Of a stretch of 35,085 bases of DNA, positions 9,195 through 17,479 are shown piece after piece. Every line of letters begins with the position of its first letter. Position 1 is the first letter of the stretch. A model generated the notes under the pieces. It searched no databases. It was not told the origin of the DNA and saw nothing but the letters and a program-made list of their open reading frames with translations. Origin of the DNA: Faecalicatena contorta (GTDB taxonomy: Bacteria; Bacillota; Clostridia; Lachnospirales; Lachnospiraceae); NCBI RefSeq assembly GCF_021531995.1, contig NZ_JAFBIZ010000021.1:1-35085 (forward strand), written 5' to 3'. Both the position numbers and the translations under genes were made by a program.

Positions 9195-9650
9195 CTAATT
9201 AAATGGTAATTCCTCATCAATTCCATCTGGAATATTCATGAAGCCGTCGCCCGCATCAGAAACTGGTGCCGGAGTCGGTGATGGAGCAGCAGCACGGAAA
9301 CCTCCCGCATTTGCATCACTTACGGATTTGCTTTCAGCAAACTCCTGATCCTCAACAACAACATCTGTTGTATATACCTTCTGTCCGTCTCTGTTCGTAT
9401 AACTGCCTGTCTGGATACGTCCGGTAACAATTACCTTCAGTCCCTGACGGAAATACTTTTCAGCAAATTCTGCGCTTTTTCCAAAGGCCACGCATCCGAT
9501 AAAGTCTGCGGACTGGTCTCCGTCATTACCACGTCTGAATCTGCGATCTACAGCCAGTGTATATCTGGCAATTGCCATAGAGCTCTCACCCTGTGAATAT
9601 CTCACTTCCGGATCTCTTGTCAAGCGTCCCATCAAAATTACTTTATTCAT
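9195..9650 (-). CDS. ssb: Single-stranded DNA-binding protein
   Basis: 151 residues. An N-terminal OB fold ([19 protein letters not shown], then [14 protein letters not shown]) is followed by a flexible Ala/Pro-rich linker from about residue 115, ending in the acidic tip EELPFN that recruits replication and repair partners. Its place between rpsF and rpsR is the classic Gram-positive arrangement, tying SSB supply to ribosomal protein synthesis. Confidence 0.97.
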   Translation of the reverse strand: MNKVILMGRLTRDPEVRYSQGESSMAIARYTLAVDRRFRRGNDGDQSADFIGCVAFGKSAEFAEKYFRQGLKVIVTGRIQTGSYTNRDGQKVYTTDVVVEDQEFAESKSVSDANAGGFRAAAPSPTPAPVSDAGDGFMNIPDGIDEELPFN

Positions 9651-9670
9651 ATAATACCTCTACTTCCCGC

Positions 9671-9958
9671 TTATGCATCCTGTCTAACGCATAAATATCT
9701 GATAACATTGTCCATGATGCGAATTCTCTTTTCAACTTCGCCTGGAGTCTCAGCATCAGACTCGAAGTGGATGAAATAGTAATATGCTTCTTTCATCTTC
9801 TGAATCTCGTAAGCTAATCTCTTCTTACCCCATTCATCAACGTCAGAGATCTGACCACCGAAACGTTCAACTAATGCTTTTACTTTTTCGATAACCTGTG
9901 CTCTTTCGTCATCTTCGATTTTTGCACTGACAACAACAGCTAATTCATATTTGTTCAT
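9671..9958 (-). CDS. rpsF: Small-subunit ribosomal protein bS6
   Basis: 95 residues, standard length. YELAVVVSAKI opens the first beta strand, WGKKRLAYEIQKMKEAYYYFIHFE is the conserved core, and MDNVIRYLCVR closes the fold. ATG 9958 has AAGGAGGT 10 nt upstream; the in-frame codon at 9970 overlaps that binding site and is rejected as a start. S6 pairs with S18 on the 30S platform, and the two genes share this operon. Confidence 0.97.
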   Translation of the reverse strand: MNKYELAVVVSAKIEDDERAQVIEKVKALVERFGGQISDVDEWGKKRLAYEIQKMKEAYYYFIHFESDAETPGEVEKRIRIMDNVIRYLCVRQDA

Positions 9959-10024
9959 GTCGTCCTGCACCTCCTTCTGGTCTTTTGGCCCCCGCTCAAC
10001 TTATGTGGGAGCAAGGATTTCGTC

Positions 10025-10053
10025 ATTATAGCTGACGATATTTATTGTATCAC
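10025..10053 (-). promoter_or_regulatory. Promoter of rpsF-ssb-rpsR
   Basis: On the minus strand a perfect -10 TATAAT (10025-10030) lies 17 bp from a poor -35 GTGATA (10048-10053). Transcription would begin near 10018, leaving a leader of about 60 nt before rpsF. In many bacteria this leader binds the S6:S18 dimer; I could not confirm the motif here. Confidence 0.6.
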
Positions 10054-10086
10054 GATTAATGATGATACCATAATCTCTTGCCTGTT

Positions 10087-10284
10087 TCAAGCCTTTTTCT
10101 TTAAATCTTTTGTATTTTTTTCCACAAGTTTTCTGGCAATCATGATCTGATGACCACATCCCGCGCATTTCAGCCGGAAATCAGCTCCGACCCTTAAGAT
10201 CTCCCATTCTTTACTTCCGCATGGATGCGGTTTCTTCATCGTTACGATATCTCCCACTTCGTATGTATAATTATTCTTCATCAT
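10087..10284 (-). CDS. DUF951 family zinc-ribbon-like protein
   Basis: About 65 residues. The conserved DUF951 features are visible: GDIVTMKKPHPCGSKEW, then FRLKCAGCGH and a basic tail. The cysteines (HPCG and KCAGCGH) resemble a small metal-binding knuckle, and the fold suggests nucleic-acid binding, but no function is established. The start at 10284 is chosen because AGAGGAG lies 13 nt before it; ATG 10281 is equally possible and GTG 10296 is too close to the site. It overlaps the end of the sortase gene by 14 nt and lies upstream of rpsF, where DUF951 genes are often found. Confidence 0.85.
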   Translation of the reverse strand: MMKNNYTYEVGDIVTMKKPHPCGSKEWEILRVGADFRLKCAGCGHQIMIARKLVEKNTKDLKKKA

Positions 10285-11074
10285 AATTCGGTACACGCTC
10301 CTCTTCCTTCACTCCACGGACCACAAACCGGTGATTGTCACTGGCACTGGTACAGGTTGACAGCGTTATGATCGTATCTTCCGTTGTCACTTCCACACCG
10401 GTGTCATACAGAGCCGTCTGTCTTGTCATATCAAGAAACGCCCGATAGTCGTCTTCTGACGCAAAGGATGTCAGATAAGTATCCGACGTATCCTCTACCT
10501 GTCCAACCGAAAAGATCCGATACGTAATTCTTCTTCCGTCCGGTGTATAGATATAAAAACACGGATTTGCCTCCCAGAACTCCTGATCCTCATAATCCTG
10601 AAGATGCCGGAACATGGACCCATCCTTCATGCGATGTCCATATATGATCGAATTACAGTCTGAAAAGTCCGCCTGATTCCCTGTATTCAAAAAAATGGCA
10701 CCCAGCGTATTCTCATTTGCCGAAAATGTTTTCTTCAGATACGTTTCATTGTCGTCCGTCTGTACGATCGGATAGCTGATCTCAGACGGCTCCGGTGTAA
10801 ATCTAATCCAGCCGATCGTATCCGGATTAATCTTCAGAAGTTCCTCAAAATCCACCCGAAATTCATCTTCCGAATCTCCGTTATCGCTCTCTGTAACAGC
10901 AAGTTTTCTGATCTTATCATATTCACTTCTTCCGTCATAATATTCTTTCAGAATCTTAAACAACTGAAATGTCGATATGCAAAACACAAAAACTGCGATC
11001 ACAAATATCAGGCCGGATGCCAGATTCCCCTTTTTCTTTTTTCGTCTTCCTCTGTGATATCTTCTTTGTCCCAT
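10271..11074 (-). CDS. srtB: Class B sortase
   Basis: 267 residues. A basic N-terminus (RRYHRGRRKKKK) and one membrane segment at about 17-39 give a type II membrane anchor, with the catalytic domain outside the cell. The catalytic His is in YGHRM, the Cys in LSTCT and the Arg in RFVVRG. The class B style is suggested by the long insert between His and Cys. The enzyme would attach surface proteins to peptidoglycan or assemble them. No substrate with a sorting signal is encoded in the window, so this looks like a housekeeping locus rather than a pilus cluster. Confidence 0.93.
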   Translation of the reverse strand: MGQRRYHRGRRKKKKGNLASGLIFVIAVFVFCISTFQLFKILKEYYDGRSEYDKIRKLAVTESDNGDSEDEFRVDFEELLKINPDTIGWIRFTPEPSEISYPIVQTDDNETYLKKTFSANENTLGAIFLNTGNQADFSDCNSIIYGHRMKDGSMFRHLQDYEDQEFWEANPCFYIYTPDGRRITYRIFSVGQVEDTSDTYLTSFASEDDYRAFLDMTRQTALYDTGVEVTTEDTIITLSTCTSASDNHRFVVRGVKEEERVPNYDEE

Positions 11075-11116
11075 TTTTCCCCTTTCCAGGTCGAAACACC
11101 GGTCTCTGTTCCAAAC

Positions 11117-12397
11117 CTACTTCCGTTCCATAATCTCAACGATCGTTTTCTCAGTCTGCACCATACCAGGTGATGCGATCCTTCCCATATGTCTCATGGT
11201 ATCTTCCGGTGTCTTCCCGTTGATTCCGTGGATTGCTTCTATGCAGATCCCTGCAAGTGCCAGATCCACAGATCGGAAAGCAGCATCCACCGCAACAATC
11301 CCTTTCATGGTACATCCATGATTTCCTCCATCGCAGATCATGCCGGTAAGCCCGCTTGCCATATTCTGTATTACCCTTATGACTGTGTCTCCATCCGCAT
11401 GTCTGAGATAAGCAAGCCCGCATGCCATTCCAGTCCCGGCTGCAATGCCACATCCACAGAATGCCGACAGCTTTCCGGAATATTCCTTAATATACATCGT
11501 GATCAGATAACTGAGTGCCGTCGCTCTGATAAGCATCTCCTCACTGATCTCATCCTGATGTACTCTCTGGTACGCATAAAGCGGCATCGTTGCAATAATC
11601 CCATGAGCACCACTGCCGGTAATACTCATCGCCGGTCTACTGAGCCCGAGCACTCTTGCTTCGATTGCTCCATTACACAGAAGCTGTGCCGTCTTTAACG
11701 CATCTTTCGATATCTGACACCTGCCGTTTTCCTCATAAAACCGCTTTGCAAAGACAGCTCGGTCAGAATCAAGACCTTCTTCCAGGAGTTCCAGATTCAT
11801 GATAAATGCTTTTTCAATAAAACAGATCTCCTCTATCGGAACGTGATCCACATAATTCAGGATCTCACTCAGAAGGTATCTGTGAATCACCGGTATCTTT
11901 CCTGTACTTTCACATTTTTCTTCTGGTTCTTTCTTCTGGAAAATACATTCTCCATTCTTCTCAACTTCCGTTATATTCGTATGTGCATCCCTGATGTGCA
12001 CTGTACATACATCGTTCTCTGTCTCGACCATTGCGTCAATCGTAATCTCCGATCCGATATGATCCAGCACCACCTCTATCATCTCTTCCTCTACCAGCCT
12101 CGCTGCCCGTTCATCATCCTCCGGCGTGATCTCTGCCAGAGATTCCAGACCTTTCTCCGCGTCTGCCGCAACCGCTCCAAGCGCAGCTGCATACAGATTC
12201 CCATACCGTGCCGAGTTCGGAATTCCACAGGTATATGCATTCTTATACATCCCCGAATTCAGTGCTACACGAACATGTCTGATCGCACCGCTGGTATGCT
12301 GTCTTGCACTCGCAACTGCATACGCGATTGCCCCTGGTTCCGTTACCCCGAGAGCAGGTTTCATATCCTCCATGATCAGCCTGGTCAACTCTTCCAT
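11117..12397 (-). CDS. L-cysteine desulfidase, CyuA/YhaM family (UPF0597)
   Basis: 426 residues, matching the family length. These enzymes break L-cysteine to pyruvate, ammonia and sulfide with an oxygen-labile Fe-S cluster. The cysteine-rich segments FCGCGIAAGTGMACG and MICDGGNHGC near the C-terminus are the likely cluster ligands, shared with the L-serine dehydratase alpha family. ALGVTEPGAIAYAVA at the N-terminus is the other family signature. The start at 12397 has GGGAGGGAG immediately upstream. It is apparently a single-gene unit with its own extended -10 promoter, and may supply or remove sulfide; some relatives may act on other amino acids. Confidence 0.88.
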   Translation of the reverse strand: MEELTRLIMEDMKPALGVTEPGAIAYAVASARQHTSGAIRHVRVALNSGMYKNAYTCGIPNSARYGNLYAAALGAVAADAEKGLESLAEITPEDDERAARLVEEEMIEVVLDHIGSEITIDAMVETENDVCTVHIRDAHTNITEVEKNGECIFQKKEPEEKCESTGKIPVIHRYLLSEILNYVDHVPIEEICFIEKAFIMNLELLEEGLDSDRAVFAKRFYEENGRCQISKDALKTAQLLCNGAIEARVLGLSRPAMSITGSGAHGIIATMPLYAYQRVHQDEISEEMLIRATALSYLITMYIKEYSGKLSAFCGCGIAAGTGMACGLAYLRHADGDTVIRVIQNMASGLTGMICDGGNHGCTMKGIVAVDAAFRSVDLALAGICIEAIHGINGKTPEDTMRHMGRIASPGMVQTEKTIVEIMERK

Positions 12398-12430
12398 ATT
12401 CTCCCTCCCGCTTCAAGATCCAATGCAAAC

Positions 12431-12439
12431 ATTATATCA
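12431..12439 (-). promoter_or_regulatory. Extended -10 promoter of the cysteine desulfidase gene
   Basis: The minus strand reads TGATATAAT, a perfect extended -10, about 34 bp before the start codon. There is no convincing -35 element. Confidence 0.6.
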
Positions 12440-12502
12440 CAACTCTTCCAAAAGAAAATGAAAGCACTCCTAAATTCTTTATAAAAATTTATAGACATTT
12501 AA

Positions 12503-12530
12503 TTGACTTCATCCTCTGCCGGCGTATCAT
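12503..12530 (+). promoter_or_regulatory. Promoter of the zinc ribbon-DUF5685-J protein operon
   Basis: TTGACT (12503-12508), a 16-bp spacer and TATCAT (12525-12530) face the gene starting at 12563. It is divergent from the cysteine desulfidase promoter in a 165-bp shared intergenic region. Confidence 0.62.
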
Positions 12531-12562
12531 ATTATTTATAAATTTCAGGAAGGTGGTTTATT

Positions 12563-12958
12563 TTGAAAGAAAAATTAATTCGTTTCATGTACGGAAGATA
12601 CGGTATAGATTCCCTGGGCAAGCTTCTGATCGCAGCGGCACTGATACTGATGCTGATTGCCGGATGGGCAAACAGCCCCGTCCTCTCCATATTATCCTGG
12701 CTCTGTATCATTTATGCATATTTTCGAATGTTATCCAGAAACGTATACAAACGTTCATCCGAAAATCAATGGTATCTGAGCAAAACAGCAAAGGTCCGCA
12801 ATTTCTTTTCCCGGCAGAAATACATGATGCAGCAGAGAAAGACACATCACATCTATAAGTGCCCGACCTGCCATCAGAAGATACGTGTTCCAAAGGGCCG
12901 TGGGAGGATTGAAATCAGCTGCCCGAAATGTCAGACAAAATTCATCAAAAAAAGTTAG
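12563..12958 (+). CDS. Membrane protein with C-terminal zinc ribbon
   Basis: 131 residues. Two hydrophobic segments (about 18-38 and 42-56) form a membrane hairpin. A basic linker is followed by a zinc ribbon, KCPTCHQKI and SCPKCQTKF, giving a CxxC...CxxC site. The start is TTG 12563, preceded by GGAAGGTGG; the next in-frame ATG would cut off the first eight residues and has no binding site. It is the first gene of a tight operon with a DUF5685 protein and a J-domain protein. Function is unknown; anchoring a folding or maturation complex at the membrane would fit. Confidence 0.88.
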   Translation: MKEKLIRFMYGRYGIDSLGKLLIAAALILMLIAGWANSPVLSILSWLCIIYAYFRMLSRNVYKRSSENQWYLSKTAKVRNFFSRQKYMMQQRKTHHIYKCPTCHQKIRVPKGRGRIEISCPKCQTKFIKKS

Positions 12959-12970
12959 CAGGGACAAGTT

Positions 12971-13858
12971 ATGTTTGGATATATCTCAATCAACAAAGCT
13001 GAAATGAAGTTCAAAGACTATGATATTTACCACTCTTACTATTGTGGTCTTTGCAAATCTCTGAAGAAATGTTATGGTATAAGAGGTCAGATGACTTTAT
13101 CCTTCGATATGACATTTCTCGTCGTTCTTCTTACCGGCCTCTACGAACCGGACACCACAATCTCTTCTGTCAGATGTGTTGCCCATCCTTTTGAAAAACA
13201 TCTTACAAGAACCAACGAATTTACAGACTACGCTGCCGCAATCAACATGGTTCTTACTTATTATAAATGCAAAGATGACTGGGATGATGAACGAAAAAAG
13301 AAAGGCTATGCAGCCGCCAGGCTTCTTCAGTCCCGTGTTGAAAAAGTCAGGGAAAAGTATCCTCAAAAAGTACAGCTCATTGCATCTGATTTAAAAAAAC
13401 TTTCTGAGTTGGAAAAGAAAAACGAGCAGAACATAGATCTGATGGCAGGACTGTTTGGTGATATTATGGCAGAGATCTTTGTCTACTCTCACGATGAATG
13501 GGAGACTTCCCTTCGCAAAATTGGTTTCTTTCTCGGCAAGTTTATCTATCTGATGGATGCGTATGAAGATGTAGAAAAGGATATTCACTCCGGAAGCTAC
13601 AATCCCTTAAAAGAGTCATTTCTTACAAATGAAAACTTTGCAGAGGACTGTAGGGAGCTACTGACACTCATGATGGCTGAATGTTCCCGCGAATTCGAGA
13701 AACTGCCTATTCTGCTGCACGCTGATATTTTGAGAAATGTGTTATATTCCGGTGTATGGTGCCACTATACGACTGTAACTGCCAGACGAAGGGAAAAGCA
13801 GAATACCAATACACATTCTGACACCGCAAAAACAAATACAGGAGATCACATACAATGA
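12971..13858 (+). CDS. DUF5685 family protein
   Basis: 295 residues. The DUF5685-type N-terminus MFGYISINK leads into [14 protein letters not shown] (Cys 25, 28 and 34), with another Cys near residue 68 (VRCVAHP); together these could form a metal site. The rest is predicted helical, with DAYEDVEKD and DDWDDERKK acidic motifs that recall the Asp-rich pockets of all-helical prenyl-transferase folds, although that resemblance is weak. The C-terminal 25 residues are polar and low complexity. The stop overlaps the start of the J-domain gene (ATGA), so expression is coupled. Biochemical function is unknown. Confidence 0.85.
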   Translation: MFGYISINKAEMKFKDYDIYHSYYCGLCKSLKKCYGIRGQMTLSFDMTFLVVLLTGLYEPDTTISSVRCVAHPFEKHLTRTNEFTDYAAAINMVLTYYKCKDDWDDERKKKGYAAARLLQSRVEKVREKYPQKVQLIASDLKKLSELEKKNEQNIDLMAGLFGDIMAEIFVYSHDEWETSLRKIGFFLGKFIYLMDAYEDVEKDIHSGSYNPLKESFLTNENFAEDCRELLTLMMAECSREFEKLPILLHADILRNVLYSGVWCHYTTVTARRREKQNTNTHSDTAKTNTGDHIQ

Positions 13859-14598
13859 CAGACCCTTACAGCGTACTGGGCGTTAGTCGAACAGCCTCAG
13901 ATGAAGAAATCAAAAAAGCATACCGCAAATTAAGCAGACAATATCATCCCGATGCCAATATCAACAATCCGAACAAGGATCAGGCCGAAGCCAAATTCAA
14001 AGAAGTACAACAGGCATATCAGCAGATCATGCACGAACGTGAATATGGCACGTCCGGCAGTTCCTATACTTCCGGAGGCCAGGGCGGATACACCGGCGGT
14101 TACGGTGACTTTGGCGATTTTGGCGGATATGGGCCATTCCGCGGCTTCTATGGACAGTACCGTCAACAATCCGGTCCACAGGCCTCAGACAATGAAGAGG
14201 ACCTTCATATGAAGGCAGCGGCCAACTTTATTAACAGCGGGCACTATCAGGAAGCATTGAATCTGTTAAATGGAATTCAGACTCACAATGCACGCTGGTA
14301 TTACTACAGTGCACTTGCCAATTCCGGAATGGGCAATAACGTAATCGCACTTCAGCACGCAAAAGAAGCACTACGTCTGGAGCCAAACAATTATGAATAT
14401 CAGCTGCTGGTTCGCAGATTCGAAAGTGGTGGAACCTGGTACCAGCAACGGCAGAATCCTTATGAAACAACCTTCACCACCGGAAGTGACTGCTGCATGA
14501 AGCTGTGTCTTGCCAACATCATCTGCAACCTGTGCTGTGGCAGCGGATTATGCTGTGGCGGAGGAGGACCTATGCCGGGAGGAAATGGTTTTATATAA
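13855..14598 (+). CDS. J-domain protein with TPR repeats and Cys/Gly-rich tail
   Basis: 247 residues. The J domain at 1-65 has HPD at 31-33, needed to stimulate the ATPase of DnaK. A Gly/Tyr/Phe-rich linker covers about 70-105 and is followed by a TPR-like region (about 115-195, with [19 protein letters not shown]). The C-terminus is a short Cys/Gly-rich, partly hydrophobic tail ([12 protein letters not shown]). It lacks the zinc finger and substrate domains of DnaJ, so it is a specialised co-chaperone. Its client may be the DUF5685 protein or the membrane zinc ribbon protein encoded upstream, or a Fe-S or metal protein given the Cys tail. Confidence 0.93.
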   Translation: MTDPYSVLGVSRTASDEEIKKAYRKLSRQYHPDANINNPNKDQAEAKFKEVQQAYQQIMHEREYGTSGSSYTSGGQGGYTGGYGDFGDFGGYGPFRGFYGQYRQQSGPQASDNEEDLHMKAAANFINSGHYQEALNLLNGIQTHNARWYYYSALANSGMGNNVIALQHAKEALRLEPNNYEYQLLVRRFESGGTWYQQRQNPYETTFTTGSDCCMKLCLANIICNLCCGSGLCCGGGGPMPGGNGFI

Positions 14599-14616
14599 GA
14601 AAGGAGTGCGCCGATT

Positions 14617-15153
14617 GTGTTGGATTATTTAGTTTTATACCAAAGCGAATCCGGCAATACCAAAAAAGTTGCCGCAACGATCTTTTCCCATCTGCCAGGC
14701 AACTCCAAAGACCTGATCGATATTACAACAGACAAGACGATTCCTGAAGCCAGAATCTATTTCATCGGCTTCTGTGTACACCAGGGCAGCTGCAGCATGG
14801 AAATTATCGATTTTCTGAGCAGCCTGAGCGGGAAACTGATCGCCCTGTTCGGCACATGCGGAATGGGAGATTCTCCTTCTTATTACAGAGGAATCGAACA
14901 GAGGGTCAGCGCATGGATCGAATCCGATAATGAATACCTCGGATCTTTTATCTGTCAGGGTAAGATGCCGCAGCAGGTCCGCCAAAAATATGAAGCAAAA
15001 AGAAGCTCAGCAAATTCTGAGCAGATCGATCAGTTTATCCGCAACTTTGATCAGGCGCTGATTCATCCGGACAGTCTGGATCTGGAGCATGCCAAGGTAT
15101 TTACGGAAAAAATACTGAAGAAAATTCAGGCAGACGTATATCGGGAGAGCTGA
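14617..15153 (+). CDS. Flavodoxin-like protein
   Basis: 178 residues. The N-terminal LVLYQSESGNTKKVA is the phosphate-binding loop for FMN, and LIALFGTCGMGDS is the second FMN-contact region, as in long flavodoxins. It would carry one or two electrons for an unknown partner. The start is GTG 14617 with AAGGAG 10 nt upstream. It is the last gene of the operon, ending inside its own terminator. Flavodoxin-like partners of bilirubin reductase share this fold, but no reductase lies nearby, so that role is not assigned. Confidence 0.88.
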   Translation: MLDYLVLYQSESGNTKKVAATIFSHLPGNSKDLIDITTDKTIPEARIYFIGFCVHQGSCSMEIIDFLSSLSGKLIALFGTCGMGDSPSYYRGIEQRVSAWIESDNEYLGSFICQGKMPQQVRQKYEAKRSSANSEQIDQFIRNFDQALIHPDSLDLEHAKVFTEKILKKIQADVYRES

Positions 15154-15170
15154 CTCTCCCTTTTATTTTT
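15143..15170 (+). terminator. Terminator overlapping the flavodoxin stop codon
   Basis: GGGAGAG (15143-15149) and CTCTCCC (15154-15160) form a perfect 7-bp stem, followed by TTTTATTTTT. The TGA stop codon (15151-15153) lies inside the 4-nt loop. Confidence 0.92.
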
Positions 15171-15969
15171 CATAGAGAAACCGTATGTATCCATATATCT
15201 GCGCAAAATCAATCACACATTCTCCCTGAAATATCCGTACAGGTACGGAATCCTCAAAGCCATATATCACCGGAAGTTTCTCCTGTTCCAGATCATAGAC
15301 AACGATTTTTCTTGCATCCGGATCTACAATCCAGTATTCCCGCACTCCCGCATTCATATATTTTGCCTGTTTGATTCCCATATCTTTCTTTCTGGTTGCT
15401 TTCGAAAGAATCTCAACAACAAGATCCGGTGCTCCATACAGGCAATGCCGAAGGATTTTCTCCCGGTCGCAGATCACAAACACATCCGGCTGAACGATCG
15501 TCTTATCATTACAATCCAGCTGGACATCCGCAGGCGACTGAACCGCAATACATCTTCCCTTTTTTTCCATAATATATTCCCGAAGCGCCCGCCAGATCTC
15601 TCCGCATAACATCTGATGAATCATTGATGGTGCACCCATATCGTAGATCACTCCATCAATCAGCTCCACCCTTCGTTCCTCCGGAATCGCATAGTAATCT
15701 TCCAGAGTATAATCACCAGGCTTCCTTTCCACATGATATTCCGTCCGGGATTCCCGCATCATACAGGTTCTCACATATTCCGGGTTCTCCTCCGATATCT
15801 CCGTCAAAAACACACGTTCCAATGCACGAAGCGTTTCATACCTCGGTGTTCTGGTGATCCCACTGAAAATCTTCTGCACTGTCCCGAGTGGTACCTGCGA
15901 CAACTTTGCGATCTGCTCACAGCTATAGCCCATCTGCATCTTTTTTTCTTTCATTTCATCAAGTGTCAT
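15163..15969 (-). CDS. HTH domain fused to Uma2-type PD-(D/E)XK nuclease-like domain
   Basis: 268 residues. Residues 1-55 form an XRE-like helix-turn-helix (YSCEQIAKLSQVPLGTVQKIFSG). The rest is a Uma2/DUF820 domain: LEDYYAIPEERRVELIDGVIYDM is its entry motif, VQPDVFVICD carries the catalytic-type Asp, and DLVVEILSKATRKKD the Glu. Uma2 domains have a restriction-endonuclease fold but their biological role is unclear. ATG 15969 has AGGAAG 9 nt upstream. The gene is alone, converging on the flavodoxin operon. The fusion points to DNA-targeted or self-regulating activity, which is inference. Confidence 0.88.
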   Translation of the reverse strand: MTLDEMKEKKMQMGYSCEQIAKLSQVPLGTVQKIFSGITRTPRYETLRALERVFLTEISEENPEYVRTCMMRESRTEYHVERKPGDYTLEDYYAIPEERRVELIDGVIYDMGAPSMIHQMLCGEIWRALREYIMEKKGRCIAVQSPADVQLDCNDKTIVQPDVFVICDREKILRHCLYGAPDLVVEILSKATRKKDMGIKQAKYMNAGVREYWIVDPDARKIVVYDLEQEKLPVIYGFEDSVPVRIFQGECVIDFAQIYGYIRFLYEK

Positions 15970-16110
15970 AACTATCACTTCCTGTTATACTGATGATTCA
16001 TATTCTACCACCATTCTCCCATCTATTCAACCGTTTTACATTCTTATTTATTCCATTTTCATTCCATAATTATTCTTTTAGATTGTTTTCTTGAAACATA
16101 TTCGCAATAA

Positions 16111-16146
16111 CACAAAAAATCTCAGGAATCATTCATTCCTGAGATT
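16111..16146 (-). terminator. Terminator of tRNA-Cys
   Basis: A 12-bp inverted repeat (16118-16129 with 16135-16146) with a 5-nt loop starts 7 nt beyond the tRNA 3' end and is followed on the minus strand by a T run. Confidence 0.92.
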
Positions 16147-16152
16147 AAAAAG

Positions 16153-16223
16153 AGGCGCCAACCAGATTTGAACTGGTGATAGAGGTGTTGCAGACCTTTG
16201 CCTTACCACTTGGCTATGGCGCC
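16153..16223 (-). tRNA. tRNA-Cys (anticodon GCA)
   Basis: A 71-nt cloverleaf. The acceptor stem is GGCGCCA with TGGCGCC and the discriminator base is U, as in other cysteine tRNAs. The anticodon loop is CTGCAAC and the T arm ACCAG-TTCAAAT-CTGGT. The outermost anticodon-stem position pairs A with C, a small irregularity. The 3' CCA is not encoded and must be added. Confidence 0.97.
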
Positions 16224-16256
16224 GTATCATTTGAAATCATTTCTAAATGCTTATAT

Positions 16257-16285
16257 ATTATAACAAATCTTTCATATTAAGTCAA
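16257..16285 (-). promoter_or_regulatory. Consensus promoter of tRNA-Cys
   Basis: On the minus strand TTGACT (16280-16285), a 17-bp spacer and perfect TATAAT (16257-16262) lie 34 bp upstream of the mature tRNA 5' end. This makes the tRNA an independent transcription unit. Confidence 0.9.
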
Positions 16286-16309
16286 TATGAAAATTCAAAT
16301 TAAAGTCAC

Positions 16310-16345
16310 TTAAAGGAAGAGGATCCGGGTTTTACGCCCGGATCC
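16310..16345 (-). terminator. Terminator of the tctBAC operon
   Basis: A perfect 9-bp GC-rich stem (16321-16329 with 16337-16345) and a 7-nt loop lie 49 bp after the tctC stop codon. The T tract that follows on the minus strand (TCTTCCTTT) is broken, so termination may be partial. Confidence 0.75.
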
Positions 16346-16394
16346 AACGAAAAAAACACTTTATGTTAGTTAAGGGATATTTCAATTATGCAGT

Positions 16395-17423
16395 TTATTG
16401 TCCTACTGTGATGCCGGCATCTTCGTATACCTTAGGCATGATCTCGAACTCGCTCTTACATTTTGCTGTCCACTCTTCGCTGCTGAGGAAGATCGCGTTA
16501 GAATACTGATCAGCCAGGAATTTCTGATACTCTTCACCTTCAATAACTTCTTTGAATGCTGCTTCCAGAACATCGATTACTTCCTGCGGAGTATCCTTTG
16601 GAGCATGATATCCACGATACATAGCTACTGTTGCGTCGATTCCGATCTCTTTTGCAGTCGGAACATCCGGGAAATCCGGTAATCTTTCTTCTGTCATAGT
16701 ACAGATCAGTTTTACTTCATCTGCTGCAACTGCAGAAGCGATATCAATCGGTCCACATACGATTGCATCTACGTCACCATTCTTAAGAAGAAGGTCGAAT
16801 CCACCACCTGATGTATTCGGAACAAGGTTTACTTCGAGTCCTGCTTTTGTACAGAAGTCTGTGATTGCGATATGAGCAACACCACCTGCGGAACCGGTAC
16901 CGATGTTAACCTCACCCGGATGAGCCTTGCAGTAATCAATGAATTCTTCGATGTTTGTGTAACGATCTTCTTCCGGACGGATAAAGATTACGTTGGAGTC
17001 ATAGTTAACTGCACAGATCTGAGCAACATCTTCATATGTAATATCTGCATAGTTATTGGACTTCATAGTTGCAAGAGAACTCAGAGACATGATGATTGTA
17101 TAACCATCTGCATCTGCCTCCATAAACTGCTGGAATGCAGTTGCTGTAGCTGCACCACCGATATTCTGTGGAACAACAGATACTCCAAGAACTTCACCAA
17201 CTTCTGTTGCCAGGTAACGAGCAATAACATCTGAACCACCACCGGTCTCTGTCGGGATGATCATTGTGATATCTCTTTCCGGGAACGTAGTTTCTGTTGT
17301 TTCTGCTTCGCCTTCGCTTTTCTCGCTGTTCTTTTCTTCCGCCTGTTTTGCACATCCTGCCATCGCTGCCATCATCGCGATACAAAGAACTGCTGCTACG
17401 AGTTTTTTGAGATTGTTTTTCAT
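16395..17423 (-). CDS. tctC: Tripartite tricarboxylate transporter substrate-binding lipoprotein (TctC family)
   Basis: 342 residues. A lysine-rich N-terminus, a hydrophobic segment and a lipobox ending MAAMAGC mark an exported lipoprotein. The mature part opens with FPERDITMIIPTETGGGSDVIARYLA, the TctC/Bug-type ligand-binding signature, and has the usual length of about 300 residues. ATG 17423 has AAAAGGAGGA just upstream; 35 further in-frame codons without a binding site were rejected. TctC proteins capture citrate-like or other carboxylates; the ligand here is unknown. It is the last gene of tctB-tctA-tctC and is often the most strongly expressed. Confidence 0.95.
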   Translation of the reverse strand: MKNNLKKLVAAVLCIAMMAAMAGCAKQAEEKNSEKSEGEAETTETTFPERDITMIIPTETGGGSDVIARYLATEVGEVLGVSVVPQNIGGAATATAFQQFMEADADGYTIIMSLSSLATMKSNNYADITYEDVAQICAVNYDSNVIFIRPEEDRYTNIEEFIDYCKAHPGEVNIGTGSAGGVAHIAITDFCTKAGLEVNLVPNTSGGGFDLLLKNGDVDAIVCGPIDIASAVAADEVKLICTMTEERLPDFPDVPTAKEIGIDATVAMYRGYHAPKDTPQEVIDVLEAAFKEVIEGEEYQKFLADQYSNAIFLSSEEWTAKCKSEFEIMPKVYEDAGITVGQ

Positions 17424-17479
17424 AAAAATCTCCTCCTTTTCTTTTTTTGTGCTTCTCCCTGCACATTTTTTATAGGCGC

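Noticed and set aside
9959-10080. S6:S18 autoregulatory leader before rpsF
   Set aside because: The position is right, but I could not find the conserved core with confidence, so only the promoter is listed.
14617-15153. BilS partner of bilirubin reductase
   Set aside because: The flavodoxin fold fits, but no bilR-type reductase is adjacent and the operon is of a different kind.
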